Below, one piece after another: positions 52,211 through 64,000 of a DNA stretch of 64,000 nucleotides. The notes under the pieces were generated by a model, which was not told the DNA's origin, ran no database searches, and was given only the letters and a program-made list of their open reading frames with translations. The position numbers and the translations under genes were made by a program. Origin of the DNA: Closterium sp. Naga37s-1. Its lineage: Eukaryota > Streptophyta > Zygnematophyceae > Desmidiales > Closteriaceae. Each line of letters begins with the position of its first letter. Positions within the stretch are counted from its first letter, which is position 1. The stretch covers positions 1,237,501 to 1,301,500 of the forward strand of contig CANJKZ010000410.1 in the NCBI GenBank assembly GCA_947471745.1, written 5' to 3'.

Positions 52211-53017
52211 TGTGAGGAAATGAGAATGAAGAAGAGAGGAGGTTCACTAGCAAGCAGTTGAGTACATATAGCAAACCCTAAGTTGGGCTGTACTCACTAT
52301 TGAGTACCCCACTGCAGGCTAGACAAACATAACATTCTGACACACCCCCATAGCCAAAGTGGGGTGTAATCAGCACAATGAGCAAGCAGGCATAGAGCAG
52401 GAGTTTACAATAGCGAGCAAAGCTAGAGTTAATCACAGCGGGCAAGTGAGGAGGAGGAGGAACTGTGGAGGGAGAGAAGATGGGAGGCAACGACTGAAGC
52501 TGCAGAGGCACGGGCACAGGAGCGGCTGACTCAGTGGCTACCGAAGCAAGGGCGACGGACTACTGGAGTAACTGGCTCCGCGGCTATAGACGAGCGGCAG
52601 GAGCAACGGACCCACTGGCGACTGGTGCAACAGGCTCACTGGCTACCGAAGCAAGGGCGACAGACTACAGGCGCTGCAGGCGACACGACAGCTACCTTCA
52701 CACAACCTCCTCCAGCTGCCCCACACTCTCGACACACACCCCCTGCTCAAACCCTAGCTCCACTCCCACAGCACCCCCTTTAAACCCTAAACCCCAGGCT
52801 CACACACGTCCACCCCCCTCAAAACCCTAGCTCCACTCCCACAGCACCCCCCTTAAACCCTAAACCCCAGGCTCCCACACATCCACCCCCCTCAGCGACA
52901 GCTGCAGCAGTGGGAGACGAAGGAGGAGGAGGAGCAGGGGAGACCACACACCCGCCACCCCCTACTCGCCACCCCCAGACCCTAACACAGGGCAGGGCGG
53001 GACGGCGGGTAGGGAGG

Positions 53018-53056
<39 letters not shown>

Positions 53057-53873
53057 TACGCGCGGTCTCCCAGGGCGCCAAAACAGGCGGCAGAAGGGGC
53101 GACGCTCGCCCCCCTCCCCCAGGTCGCCCCTCGCGGCCCCCGAGGGAGCCGCGACGGGCGACGGGAAAAGGGGGGGGGGGCGGTGCACGTGCCCCCGGTG
53201 CGCCGCGACTGGCGACGGAGCATGGCCGGGGCGGGGCCGGGGCAGGGTCGAGGAAGGGCCGAAAGGGGCGGCGACGGGGCCGCTAGGGTCGGCGACGGGG
53301 CCGCTGGCGGCGACGGGCCGCTAGGGTCGGCGACGGGGCCGCTGGCGGCGGCGACGGGGCCGATAGGGGCGGCGACGGGGCCGCTAGGGTCGGCGAAGGG
53401 GCCGCTGGCGGCGGCGACGGGGCCGATAGGGGCGGCGACGGGGCCGCTAGGGTCGGCGACGGGGCCGCTGGCGGCAGCGACGGGGCCGATAGGGGCGGCG
53501 ACGGGGCCGCGAAGGGGCCGCGAGGGGCCTGAAAGGGGCGGCAACGGGGCCGCGAAGGGGCCGCGAGGGGCCGAGAAGGGCGGGGACGGGGCCGCGAAGG
53601 GGCCGCGAGGGGCCTAGAAGGGCGGCGACGGGGCCGCGAAGAGTAGCGCGAGGGGCACGCCACAGGGCGTGCAGCACACAGAGTAGCAGCGGAAGCAGTT
53701 GGGTGGGCCCACAGGCCAGGAGCGTAGATGCTCTGATAGCATGTGAGGAAATGAGAATGAAGAAGAGAGGAGGTTCACTAGCAAGCATTTGAGTACATAT
53801 AGCAAACCCTAAGTTGGGCTGTACTCACTATTGAGTACCCCACTGCAGGCTAGACAAACATAACATTCTGACA
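52211..53873 (-). mobile_element. Non-autonomous Copia-related LTR element B
   Basis: LTRs 52211-52342 and 53742-53873, 132 bp, one difference; target duplication GACGA at 52206-52210 and 53874-53878, inside the Gypsy reverse transcriptase region. Same plan as element A: GCTATCAGAGC primer site, GGCGACGGGGCC leader array (53260-53640), a 35-base G run (53020-53054), GCAACTGG repeats and a TATGGGGGTG purine tract. No pol. Looks whole and young. Confidence 0.93.
53020..53054 (+). repeat. 35-base poly-G run in element B
   Basis: Uninterrupted G from 53020 to 53054. Element A has a much shorter G run at the same relative place (27218-27226). Length may be uncertain in the assembly. Confidence 0.85.
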
Positions 53874-55823
53874 GACGATAACCTGAATTTTAGTAGGACA
53901 AGGGAACAACACCTCCGCGACATCGGCGTAGTGTTTAAGCGGCTACAGGAGAACCGCCTCATCACCAAGGGCTCTAAGTGTGAGTTTTTTAAGCAAGATT
54001 TGGAATTTTTGGGGCACGTCATCTCTCGCGACGACATTAAAATCGGCCTGGCGAAAATAAAGACCATCCAGGAGTGGAAGTCCTCGACTAATATCACAAA
54101 GCTGCAAAGTTTTTCTGGGGTTCGTGAATTATGTCAGGCGGTTTATCCCGAATATGGCAGGGATAGCCGGCTCGCTAACCGACCTGCTGCACAAGGATAG
54201 AAATTTTGTGTGAGTGGAGGAGGCAGAGGCGGCTTTTCAGGAGTTGAAGATTTTCTTGTTTCCCTTCCGGTTCTACGCATCGCCGACCCATCAAAACCGT
54301 TCGAAGTAAACACCGACGCCTCAGATTTCGCCATCGGAGCTGTACTCCTCCAGGATTTCGGAAATGGGCTGCAGCCGATCGCCTACGAGTCACGCAAACT
54401 GCAGTCAGCCGAGCGCAAGTACGCGATACACGACAAAGAGACGCTCGCAATTATGAACGCATTCAAACTATGGCGTTGCTACTTGGTGGGCGCCGACGTC
54501 ACTGTTCGCACGGACCACAAGTCCCTACAGTACCTACGAGCCTAGCCCAACCTCAACCCGTGTCAAGTTTGTTGGCTCAATTACATGGAGAGCCACTTCA
54601 CCTACCGCATCACGTACAAGAAAGTGGTGAATAACATCGCCGACACCCTTACCGGACTGACAGTTCAGTCCGTTGTAGTACTTATCACCCAATCAAACCC
54701 GCTACTTATGGGACTATTCACCCACGGCTACACTACGGACCCGTTCTTCACGACTGGATATCACCATTAGGCGACGACGCAAAAGCGGAATTATTACTTA
54801 AAAGCCGGAACCGACCGGATTTGGGTTCCCGCTTATCGGTTGCTGCGTGAACTCCTTATATAGGAGGTCCACGATTCATATCGCTCCAGACATTTCGGGG
54901 TTGATAAATCCCAGAAGCTGTTGCACCATCAATATTATTGGTCTGATTCTGCTAACGACGTGCAACGATTTGTGTCCTCATGCAGGGTGTGCCAAGCAAT
55001 GAAATCCGCACGTCAGCGGCCAGCTGGATTGCTGCAACCTCGAACCACCCAAACGACCGTGGCAACAAGTGACGATGGATTTCGTCACAGGGCTGCCAGC
55101 TGGGCCACCCGGCAACGACGCTGTACTCGTCGTCGTCGATCGCCTAACGAAAATGGCGCACTTCGCACCATGTCGTACAACAATATCAGCCGAAGAAACT
55201 GCGCGCCTCTTCATCTCAACCGTCGTGCGACTGCACGGAATCCCCTTGGCGATCATCAACGACAGGGACCCGAAGTTCACGTCAAAATTCTGGAAGGAAA
55301 CGTGGGCGCAATACGGCACGAAGCTACAGTTCTCATCGGCAGACCGAGCGAACCAATCAGACGATTGAGCAGCTGATCCCATTCGCTGGGAAACTTCGCT
55401 CGCCATGCTGGAGTTCGTGTTCAACAACACCCCGTCCAGCACGACTAATCACTCCATGTTCTTCTTGATTTACGGGATGGACTCGGTGGTGCCTACAACG
55501 ACCACACTCGACAACCCGGTCCCGAGGTCACAAACCTTTGTGACGGAACTCCAAGAGATTTGCGAGAAGGCAGCCGACGCAATTCGCAAGGCTAACATCA
55601 TTGCTCGCAAATACACCGGTCTTCTACGACGAGAGATCGTGCTGGTAGCTGGGCAACTAGTGTCGCTCGACACGAAAAGCATGCGCCTGCCTGGCCCAAG
55701 CAAGCTAAGGCGACGATTTTGTGGGCCATTTTGCATCACCCTGATGGTGACACTGCGAAGCTGCTGCTACCTGATGACTGGCGTATACATGACGCCTTCC
55801 ACGTCAGCTTACATTGCAAGTTC

Positions 55824-57689
55824 TGTCAAATTAGGTTCTTAACTTAGTAGGCTTAGTAGTCTAGGGTTTAGACCAGGCAAGAGAGTAGCAAGAAGAAGAA
55901 GAAGGAAGGTGGTTCACTAATGAGCAAAGATACAAAATATAGCAAGCCAAATGGTGCACCACAAAACAGGAGAGTTATATAACTACACTACAGCTAGAAC
56001 TACATACACTTATATGTAATATATTCTGACACACTCCCTAAGTGCATGCAGAAATAGCCATGTGCAGAACACCCCCTGAAGGGGTACACCCTGTCAGAAT
56101 CCCAACCACTAGACCATTAAGATAAAAGGGCTTGTTAAGTAGCGGGTCAGTACGCCCATAACCCCCCTTGGACAACGAGCCTGTAACCCTTCCCTAGGAT
56201 CAATCGGGGATCACCAGTGGACCTCTGACACCCCCCCGCACTGGGATGCCCGAAGTGCATACACCGGGATTCGAACCCGAGACCTTCGCTCTGATACCAT
56301 GTCAGAATCCCAACCACTAGACCATTGGGATAAAAGGGCTTGTTAAGTAGCGGGTCAGTGCGCCCATAACCCCCCAGGACAACGAGCCTGTAACCCTTCC
56401 CTAGGATCAATCGGGGATCACCAGTGGACCTCTGACACACCCTGCACGGTGCAATAGAAGAAGCAGACGACAAGTAAGGAGAAGGGACCAAGTGAGGAGA
56501 GGAGGTGGTGGGCGGCGGCTGAAGCTGCTGGCACACGGCGCAACTGGAGCGATTGGCACACGGGCAACTGGAGCAACTGGCACAATGGCAACTGGAGCAA
56601 CTGCCACATGGGCAACTGGAGTAACTGGCTCCGCGGCTAGACGAGTAGCTGGAGCAACGGGCTCACGGGCGACTGGAGGAATGGGCTCACGAGCGACACG
56701 AGCAACTGGCTCACGGGCGACTAAAGCTGTTGGCTTCACGGCGGCCACCCCCCCTTCAACCTCCCCCATTTTGTCCCAAACCCCCTTTTACACCCCTCAG
56801 CATCCCTAGCGCCACTCCCTCGTCTCCCCCAGACACTCCCCCCCCCTTAGCGGCAGCTGCAGCAGTTGGAGAGAGAGGAGGAGGAGCGGCAGCTGATCAC
56901 TCACGCCCGCCACCCCCATACCCTCCCCCCCACGGCTGCACGCGCATCAGGGAGATGAAGGAGAAGGGGGAGGGGGGCGTGGGGGGCCGGGGTAGGAGCT
57001 GCCCCGCGGCTGGAGGGGCAAGCGCGCGGGCTGCAGAGGCTGTTCGCGGGCTGCAGGGGCAGCGCGCGGGCTGCAGGGGCGGCTCGCGGGCTGCAGGGGC
57101 AGGTGCGCGGGGCAAGGGGCAGGCGCGGGGGCTGCAGGTGCGGCTCGCGGGTTGCAGGGGCGGCTCGCGGGCTACAGGGGCAGTGCGCGGGCCGGAACCC
57201 GCCGCACGCTCGGGGCGCGCGTCGGGCAGGAAACCGATGCGCGCCCGGGGCATGCGCCTGGCAGGATCGGCGCGCGACGGGGGCGCGCGGCAGGCAGAAA
57301 GCCGCTGCGCGCCCAAGGCGCACGGCGGGCAGAAAACGTCGCGCGCCCGGGGCGCGCGACAGGCAGGAAATCGCCACGCTCCCGGGGCACGCGACTGAAA
57401 GGAAGACAGCGGAAGCGATTGGTGGGCCCAACACAATCGACCAGACAGGGTCGATCTGCTCTGATAGCATGTCAAATTAGGTTCTTAAATTAGTAGGCTT
57501 AGTAGTCTTGGGTTTAGGCTAGGCAAGAGAGTAGCGAGAACAAGAAGAAGGAAGGTGGTTCACTAATGAGCAAAGATACAAAATATAGCAAGCCAAACGG
57601 TGCTCCACCAAACAGGACAGTTATATAACTACACTACAGCTAGAACTACATGCACTTATATATAAATATGTATAAAATATATTCTAACA
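55824..57689 (-). mobile_element. Non-autonomous LTR element C (with nested TRIM)
   Basis: LTRs 55824-56031 (208 bp) and 57470-57689 (220 bp), several differences, so older than A and B; target duplication AGTTC at 55819-55823 and 57690-57694. Interior has GCTATCAGAGC primer site, a GCGGGCTGCAGGGGC leader array (57000-57180), an Arg/Gly/Ala-coding GC-rich block and the ACTGGAGCAACTGGC repeat at 56520-56720 shared with A and B. No pol. Confidence 0.9.
56092..56437 (-). mobile_element. TRIM with tRNA-like junction, copy 2
   Basis: LTRs 56092-56230 and 56300-56437 with a few differences; target duplication CACCC at 56087-56091 and 56438-56442. On the minus strand it keeps the primer site TGGTATCAGAGC, the A-box TGGTCTAGTGG and the B-box GGTTCGAATCC of copy 1. 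Looks whole; inserted in element C. Confidence 0.92.
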
Positions 57690-57797
57690 AGTTCGTGCCT
57701 GCCACGACAAACATCGCGTGACAGAAAGCTGCTCCGACAGAACGACCTGTCCCAGAACCGACACTTCATCCGTCCAAGATTTTGGCGCATCGTTTCC

Positions 57798-57990
57798 GGC
57801 TTGATGCATCTGGTCACCACGGGGTGGGTGGGGGGAGTAGTGAAAGGGATTTTCCCGAATTCCTTATCGGGGTTGACTGCTACGCATACAGCCCGAATTT
57901 CGGACTCTGCACGTTCGGCCGACATCAACAATGCCGAGGCTCCTCGCGTCGCCTTCGGCTCTTCGACCACCAAACCTGCACCCAACCTTG
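57798..57990. other. Unassigned flank of split Copia 3' LTR
   Basis: Contains the CCTTG duplication at 57986-57990. No gene recognised; the minus-strand reading NPDKEFGKIPF... has no family I know. Confidence 0.5.
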
Positions 57991-60421
57991 TGTGAAGAAA
58001 TGAGGAATGAATGAACTAGCAAACATGTGGGTACAAGTAGGAAAACCTAAAAGTGTTGTACCCCATATTGTCTACCCCACTACAGCCTACACGGACTATA
58101 GCATATGAGTTTGACACACCCCCATAGGCAAAGTGGGGGAGAACAGGAGGTCACAAGACCAGTCAAGCAAAGCAAAGCAAGCTCAGGGTGGATCACAACG
58201 TCACCACACATTGCGAGCAAAAGTTCAAGGCCACAAGGCCAGTTCACATGCAATATCACATATAAAGGTAAACAAGCAAGTGCAGGTATAGAAAGATCAC
58301 AGTACAAGCAAGGTCAAGAAGTGAGCAAGTGAGGCTAAGTAGGCACAAGACCTAGCATCGTACAGAAGCGCTGATGATCACAAGGCGGAAGTGCCTTGGT
58401 AAAGATATCAGCAGTGTTGGCCTCAGAGGCCACGTAAGCAAGGCGCAGCTGACCACGCTGCTGCAGCTCACGAGCAAGGAAGTAGCGAAGAGCAATGTGC
58501 TTCGTTCTGTGCTCCAGTCTGTGCTCCCGACACAAGGCCAGCATGGCCTTGTTGTCTACGTACAGAACTGGAGGAGAACGAGGCGGCTCTCCTAGGTCAG
58601 TCAGCAGGTAGGTGAGCCAGCGTAACTCCTGTGCAACCATGGCCCCCGCGTAGATCTCAGCCTCACAGCTGGAGCCGAGAACAGAAGACGAGCGGGTTGA
58701 CCGCCACGAAACAGAGCCGGAACCAAGGCTGAAGGTGTAACCCTGTGACGACCGCTGCGTAGCCTGGTCGTCAGCCCAAGAAGCGTCTGCGTGACCTGTG
58801 AGGACCACTGAACGTCGCCCTCCAAGCTCTAGCCCCATGCCCGACGTACTGCACAAGTAGCGCAACACCCTCTTCGCTGCAGCCATGTGCTCTGGTCGGT
58901 GTCTCCCAGGAGCAACATAGCATGCCAAGATGCTAAGAGGGTATGCAAGGTCAGGTCGTGTGCAGGTCATCAGGTACATGAGGCAGCCAACAAGCTCTGG
59001 GTACGGGCCACTCGGCTCTACGGACTCATCCAAAGGCAGAGCTTAGAGCGAGTGGCGAGTAGACAGAGGAGTAGCCTGAGGCGAGGAGTACGTGAAGTCG
59101 AAGCGCTGAAGGACCTGCTGCACCATGTGTGACTGAGTCAGGGTAATGGTGCGCTGTGCTCTGTCCCGGGTGATCTGCAAGCCAAGCTAGCTGCGCAGTT
59201 CACCCAGGTCTGTGCACGTGTGTCTCTTCTGCAGCTCGGACTTCACGTGGGCGAGTCCAGCAGTGTCAGCAGTGGCAAAGACCAAGTCGTCGACGTACAC
59301 GAGGATGTAGAACGGCGGCAAAGAGGTGTCGGTGCGCAGAAACAGCGACGGGTCGGCAGTAGAAGGAGCAACCCAAGAGCCGCAAGTGTAGTCCTCAGTG
59401 TGTCGTGCCACTCACGGTGCGCCTGGCGGAGACCGTAGACTGGCCGCCGGAGGCTCCACTGGGTACCAGGAGGAAACGACCCAGTGAAGCCAGGTGGGCG
59501 GCGCAGCCAGATCTCCTCGTGCAGGCTGCCCTGCAAGAAAGCTGTGCTGAAGTCAAGAGAGTGAAGCTCGTAGTCGCGCTGAGCGGCTATGTGCAGCAGC
59601 ACCCGAAGAGTGGTCATCTTCGGGGTGGGAGAGAAGGTCTGAAAGTAGTCAACTCCCTGCCGCTGACTGAAGCCTCGAGCCACGTAACGCGCCTTGAAGA
59701 CAGGCGGAGAACCCGGCGGCCGCTTCACCCTGAAAATCCACATGCCACTGACGATGTTCGCCCCAGGTGGGGGAACCTCGTCGACGTAGGTGCCTGTGGA
59801 CTTCCAGGAAGCCATCTCTGCGTCCATGGCTGACTGCCACTGTGAGGAGTAGGGACCCTCGATCGCCTCAGCGTACGATCGAGGAGTCGGGATGTCTGGT
59901 GCATCCGGGTCTCCCTCAGGGGCAATCAGCGTGGACACGAGATGAGGCAAAGCAGCAGCAAAACACTGGAACTCCTCCTGCCTATCCTCAAGGACGTCCG
60001 TGCTAAGAGCACACTCACCCCCGACGGACGGAGGACAGACAGACTCAGACTCAGCAACAAGACTAGCGGCGTAGTCTAGACGACAACGAGCAACAAAGTC
60101 GACAAGCTCGGCAACTAAGGCAGACGCAGCAGTGGACTCAAAGGAAGGGTAAGTGACAACAGTAGCCAGGAGACACGTGACAGTAGGACTGGCACCACGA
60201 CGAGAGTCAGACTCCAGGTCAGCAAGGACAGGAAGGGAGGACTCTGGAGGAGACGGCAACGGGACACGCAGAGGAGCAGTGGAAGGACGCAGTGCCATCT
60301 GGTGTGTGCCTGGGACCGCAGGAGGACGCGGATGCGGAGCACGACTACTAGTGCGAGCAGCACAAACAGGCGACGCAGGACGAGACGCAGGCTCACGACG
60401 CTCAGCAAGACCTCCAGTAGG
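57991..60421 (-). mobile_element. Copia LTR element, 3' portion (split element)
   Basis: 3' LTR 57991-58116, then (minus-strand sense, reading back) purine tract TATGGGGGTG, RNase H 58390-58830, reverse transcriptase with ILVYVDDLVFA near 59300, and the start of the linker at 60421. Same family as 18982-26526. Broken. Complements the 5' portion at 32887-37769. Confidence 0.92.
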
Positions 60422-63400
60422 ACGATTGCTGCGCCGTTTAAGAAGCGCTGCTTTGCTTGCAACAGGCCGGGCCATCGTAAGAGCGAATGCCCAGAGGAGC
60501 TAAGGCGCCGCGGAGCAGAGCAGGGGAGGGAGTCTCCAAGGCAGGGAAACGCCAGCAGTCAGTAGGAACCGGGCCAACTACTGACGAGACTGCCTGCTCG
60601 CCCAACCCCACCGACCCTCACCGAGTCATAGTACCGATTCATGCTATCGATCGGACTCGGACGAATAAGGAGGGTACAGCGACGGATTGCCCAGTACTGA
60701 TATACGGGAAAATACAGGGAGCAGCAGTGAAGATTTTTATCGACGGAGGAGCAAGCCACAGTTTAGTTAATACCGCAACCGCACGAAAACTGCAGCTGAC
60801 ACTTATCCGTTGCTTACCGGAGATAGACGCACGCTTAGTCGACGGCACGCCACTGGCCATACGGGAAAAGGTAGAGAGAGTCAAAGTCCGCTGCGGGGGA
60901 AATTTCGGGTTTACACAGGAAATGCTCGCAACGACACTGGATGGGCACGATATTTTACTAGGACGTGATTGGCTGCGACGGTATAACCCGCGAATTGACT
61001 GGACGACGGGAAGCTGCACCGTGCGAAGTAGTGGTAACTGGGTCGAGCTACCTCGCTGGCAGTCGCCCGAGTCTTCAACGGTACACGTCAACGCCATCAC
61101 AATGAAACGGGCTGTCGCTGCTGGAGCTGACGTGTACGTAGTAGACATCGCAGTAGTAGAGGAAGCAGAGCAGCCGAGTGATTTCAAGAAACTGCTGGCA
61201 GCCGTACCGCCCGAATTACAGGAATTGTTGAAACGATACCCCGGGATTTTCCCCGACGACTTACCAGAAGGACTGCCACCTCAGCGAGCACATGACCACC
61301 GAATCGAATTAGAACCGGGGGCACAGCCAACCGTACAGCGCCAGTTCATACTGACACAGCCCGAGCTCGACGAACTAAGGAAGCAGTTAGATTACCTGTT
61401 AGAGAAAAAAATCATCAGACCGAGCTCGTCACCGTTCGCCGCACCGATACTATTCACGCCGATAAAAGACGGGGGTTTTCGCATGTGTATCGACTACAGA
61501 GCACTGAACAGGGTAACAGTCAAGTCGCGGTACCCCATTCCCCGCGCCGACGAACTGATCGACCAACTGCGAACAGCACGGGTTTTTTCGAAAATAGATT
61601 TACGGGGAGGTTACCATCAGATTAGGGTCGAACCATTGGACTGCGCCAAAACAGCTTTCAGGACTAGGTACGGGTCGTTCGAGTACACTGTGATGCCATT
61701 CTGGCTGACCAACGCACCGGCGACTTTTCAGATGACCATGAACGAGGCATTTAGGCCGCTCTTTGATAAATGCGTAATAGTTTACCTCGACGACATTCTA
61801 GTGTACAGTCGGGATAAGCAGCAACACTTAGCAGATCTGGAAGCAGTGTTTAAGGTTTTAGACGAGCACAGATTAATGACCAAGGGTTCCAAGTGCGAGT
61901 TCTTCCAGGATAGGTTAGAATTTTTGGGGCACGTTATTTCGGAGGCTGGAGTTGAAATCGACCCAAAGAAGCTGGATACGGTAAAAGCGTGGCATCCCCC
62001 GACGAACACCACGGAGCTGCAGAGCTTTTTAGGGTTCGTTAATTATGTGCGTCGGTTCGTCCTCGATATGGCACGGTTAACTGCCCCACTGACGGACTTA
62101 CTGCGGAAGGGGGTCGCTTTTACGTGGGGGGAGAAAGAGCATGCTGCCTTCTCTGCCCTGAAAAATGTTCTCTGTTCCCTGCCCGTCCTGCGCATCGCCG
62201 ACCCACACCGCCCATTCGACGTAGTTACCGACGCAAGCGATATCGCCATCGGAGCCGTACTGCTACAAGATTTCGGCAATGGCCTACAGCCTATCGCATA
62301 CGAGTCACGAAAACTGCATCCGCCCGAGAAAAAATATCCGATACACGACCGCGAAATGCTTGCGATCGTGCACGCGTTCAAAGTATGGCGCTGTTACTTG
62401 ACTGGCGCGGACGTGACAGTACGGACAGACCATAAATCACTACAGTACCTTCGCGCACAGCCACACCTCAACCCACGACAAATTCGCTGGCTCGATTTCC
62501 TCGAGTCCAACTTTCACTACACGGTAACTTACAAGAAGGGAGCCTCGAACATCGCCGACGCACTGACCCGCCCCACTGCCCAGATCCACGCAATACTACT
62601 CGCCCAGACAAGCCCGCTAATGACAGGCCTGTACACCCACGGGTACCAAACGGATCCATTCTTCACTGGAGGAAATTCGCAGCAGTTCGCAGCAGCAAAG
62701 GGAGTCTATTACGTAAAAACCGAGTCTGACCGCATTTGGGTGCCTGGGTATACACTGCTACAGGAATTACTGTTACAGGAGGCACACGACGGAATTACCT
62801 CGGGACATTTCGGGGTAGAAAAAACACGGCAGCAGCTGCAGCGGTATTATTACTGGCCCGAAATGTTGACCGACGTACAACGACACGTGGCATCGTGTCC
62901 CACTTGTCAGCTCATGAAATCATCACGACAGCGACCGGCGGCATAGTTGCAACCGATACCACCCCCAGAGCGTGCTTGGCAGCAGGTGACGATGGACTTC
63001 GTCACGGGGTTACCAGCCGGGGCGAGTGGGAACGACGCGATCCTGGTCGCCGCCGATTGACTGACGAAAATGGCACACTTCGCATCCTGCAAAAAATCAA
63101 TCACAGCCGAAGAAACAGCACGCCTCTTCATCTCCACCATCGTTCGACTGCACGGGATACTAGCCGCGATCATCAGCGACCGCGACACGAAATTCACCAG
63201 CAACTTCTAGCGGAACCTGTGGCAGCAGTTCGGCACGTGACTACAGTTCAGTTCATCATACCACCCCGAAACCGACGGACAGACAGAACGGACAAATCAG
63301 ACCATGGAACAGCTCATCAGGGCCACGTGTGACGACCCGACCACGTGGGAACAGCAACTCCCACTAATAGAATTCGCGTACAATAACTCGCCATCCACCA

Positions 63401-64000
63401 CGACCCAACAGTCACCATTTCACCTAAACTACGGACAAGACCCGACAGTACCCATGACCCCGAATCCCGACAACCCAGTACCACGAGCACAACAGTTCGC
63501 CGAAATATTACAAGCAGCACGGACCCGGGCAGTAGACGCAATAAAAAAATCGAACATCATCGCTAAACGCAACGCCGACTGCCACCGCAGACCTGTCACT
63601 TACCAGCCCGACGACTTAGTTTTACTTGAGACTCAGAACCTCCGACTGCCCATCACCCCGAAACTCCGCCCCCGATACTGCGGGCCATTTCGCATAAGCC
63701 ACATGCTTACACCCGTCACCGCCCACCTCCTCCTCCCTGCTGACTGGTACGTCAGCCCCTCATTCCACGCCAGCCTACTTCGCCCTTACGTCCCGTCCAC
63801 GAGCCAGCTGCCACGCAATCGCCCAGCCAGCATGACAAGACCACCAACTGAACCAATCATCACCCCCGAGAAAATCCTGAGTCACAGAGTTCGCGACCCT
63901 TGAGGAGCCCGAAGGATCGAGTTCTTACTCCGCTGGAAGGACCGTACACACACCGAAGAGGATTGGGTTCCCCTGGACAGAATCGAAAATCACCCCGTCC
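60422..64000 (+). mobile_element. Gypsy LTR element, pol portion (split element), runs off window
   Basis: Parts in order: CCHC knuckle CFACNRPGHRKSEC (60451-60492), aspartic protease FIDGGASHSLV near 60740, reverse transcriptase with [11 protein letters not shown] and VYLDDILVYS (61300-61850), RNase H with VVTDASDIAIG (62215-62480), integrase zinc-binding and core 62780-63360, C-terminal region to 63980. Mostly open with a few breaks. No 3' LTR inside the window. Confidence 0.92.

Larger units (their letters stand above)
50305..57797 (+). mobile_element. Gypsy LTR element (third), broken, with nested insertions
   Basis: 5' LTR 50305-50586 (TGTAAGG...ATAACA), primer site TGGTATCAGAGC at 50589. 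Parts recognised: CCHC-like knuckle near 51510, reverse transcriptase 51640-52200 and 53880-54160, RNase H 54210-54560, integrase 54880-55840, a last pol piece 57695-57797. Right end approximate; no 3' LTR seen. Broken, many breaks, the oldest-looking element of the right half. Interrupted by elements B and C. Confidence 0.85.
37770..60421. other. Apparent 22.65-kb inversion block
   Basis: The left edge cuts a plus-strand Copia and a minus-strand Gypsy; the right edge cuts the same Copia family (now minus) and the same Gypsy type (now plus) at matching places. The Copia LTR flank CAAGG at 32882-32886 is matched by CCTTG at 57986-57990, its complement, and the two LTRs differ at 3 of 126 bases. 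This is the arrangement left by inverting one block. The block carries the HSP101 and pectin acetylesterase-like genes. A misassembly remains possible. Confidence 0.8.

Overview
The window looks like nuclear DNA of a green-lineage eukaryote, most likely a streptophyte alga (desmid/Closterium-like). Evidence seen: a plant-type NUP62, a cytosolic HSP101/ClpB, a plant-type pectin acetylesterase, LTR elements primed from initiator-Met tRNA, very GC-rich genes and introns rich in simple repeats. The organism name is inference from recalled family resemblance, not a search.

Layout. 39-7157 (+): 3' part of a nucleoporin NUP62 gene (8 exons in window). 7402-11980 (-): a Penelope-like retroelement with direct terminal repeats, a hammerhead-ribozyme-like motif in each repeat and a 29-bp target duplication. 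13104-16864 (-): a 7-exon SMP-30/regucalcin-type gene. 17100-18201: a pogo-like TIR element. 18293-32563: a broken Gypsy element holding a Copia-related non-autonomous LTR element, which holds a young, whole-looking Copia; a tiny TRIM sits in the Gypsy internal region. 32887-37769 (+): 5' part of another Copia. 37770-39330 (-): 5' part of another Gypsy. 39964-42816 (+): intronless HSP101/ClpB. 43410-49103 (-): 6-exon pectin acetylesterase-like gene with a long Ser/Arg-rich N-terminus. 50305 to about 57797 (+): a third Gypsy, broken and invaded by two non-autonomous LTR elements, one carrying a second TRIM. 57991-60421 (-): 3' part of the split Copia. 60422-64000 (+): pol part of the split Gypsy.

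Four results stand out. (1) In all three intron-bearing host genes the exon edges are copied, with their splice sites, into the neighbouring intron ('exon echoes'), usually 110-180 bp away; about 17 such copies are visible. (2) The block 37770-60421 looks like a 22.65-kb inversion whose two breakpoints lie in two different retroelements; the Copia halves carry matching target duplications (CAAGG and its complement CCTTG) and LTRs differing at only 3 of 126 bases. (3) Two intact TRIM copies carry a tRNA-like fold with pol III A and B boxes across the LTR/PBS junction. (4) The Penelope-like element has hammerhead-like cores in both terminal repeats.

The host genes are unrelated housekeeping or wall functions: nuclear pore, sugar-lactone/calcium-binding protein, heat-shock disaggregase and wall deacetylation. 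They are not an operon or pathway; what unites the window is retroelement nesting and unusual intron evolution.
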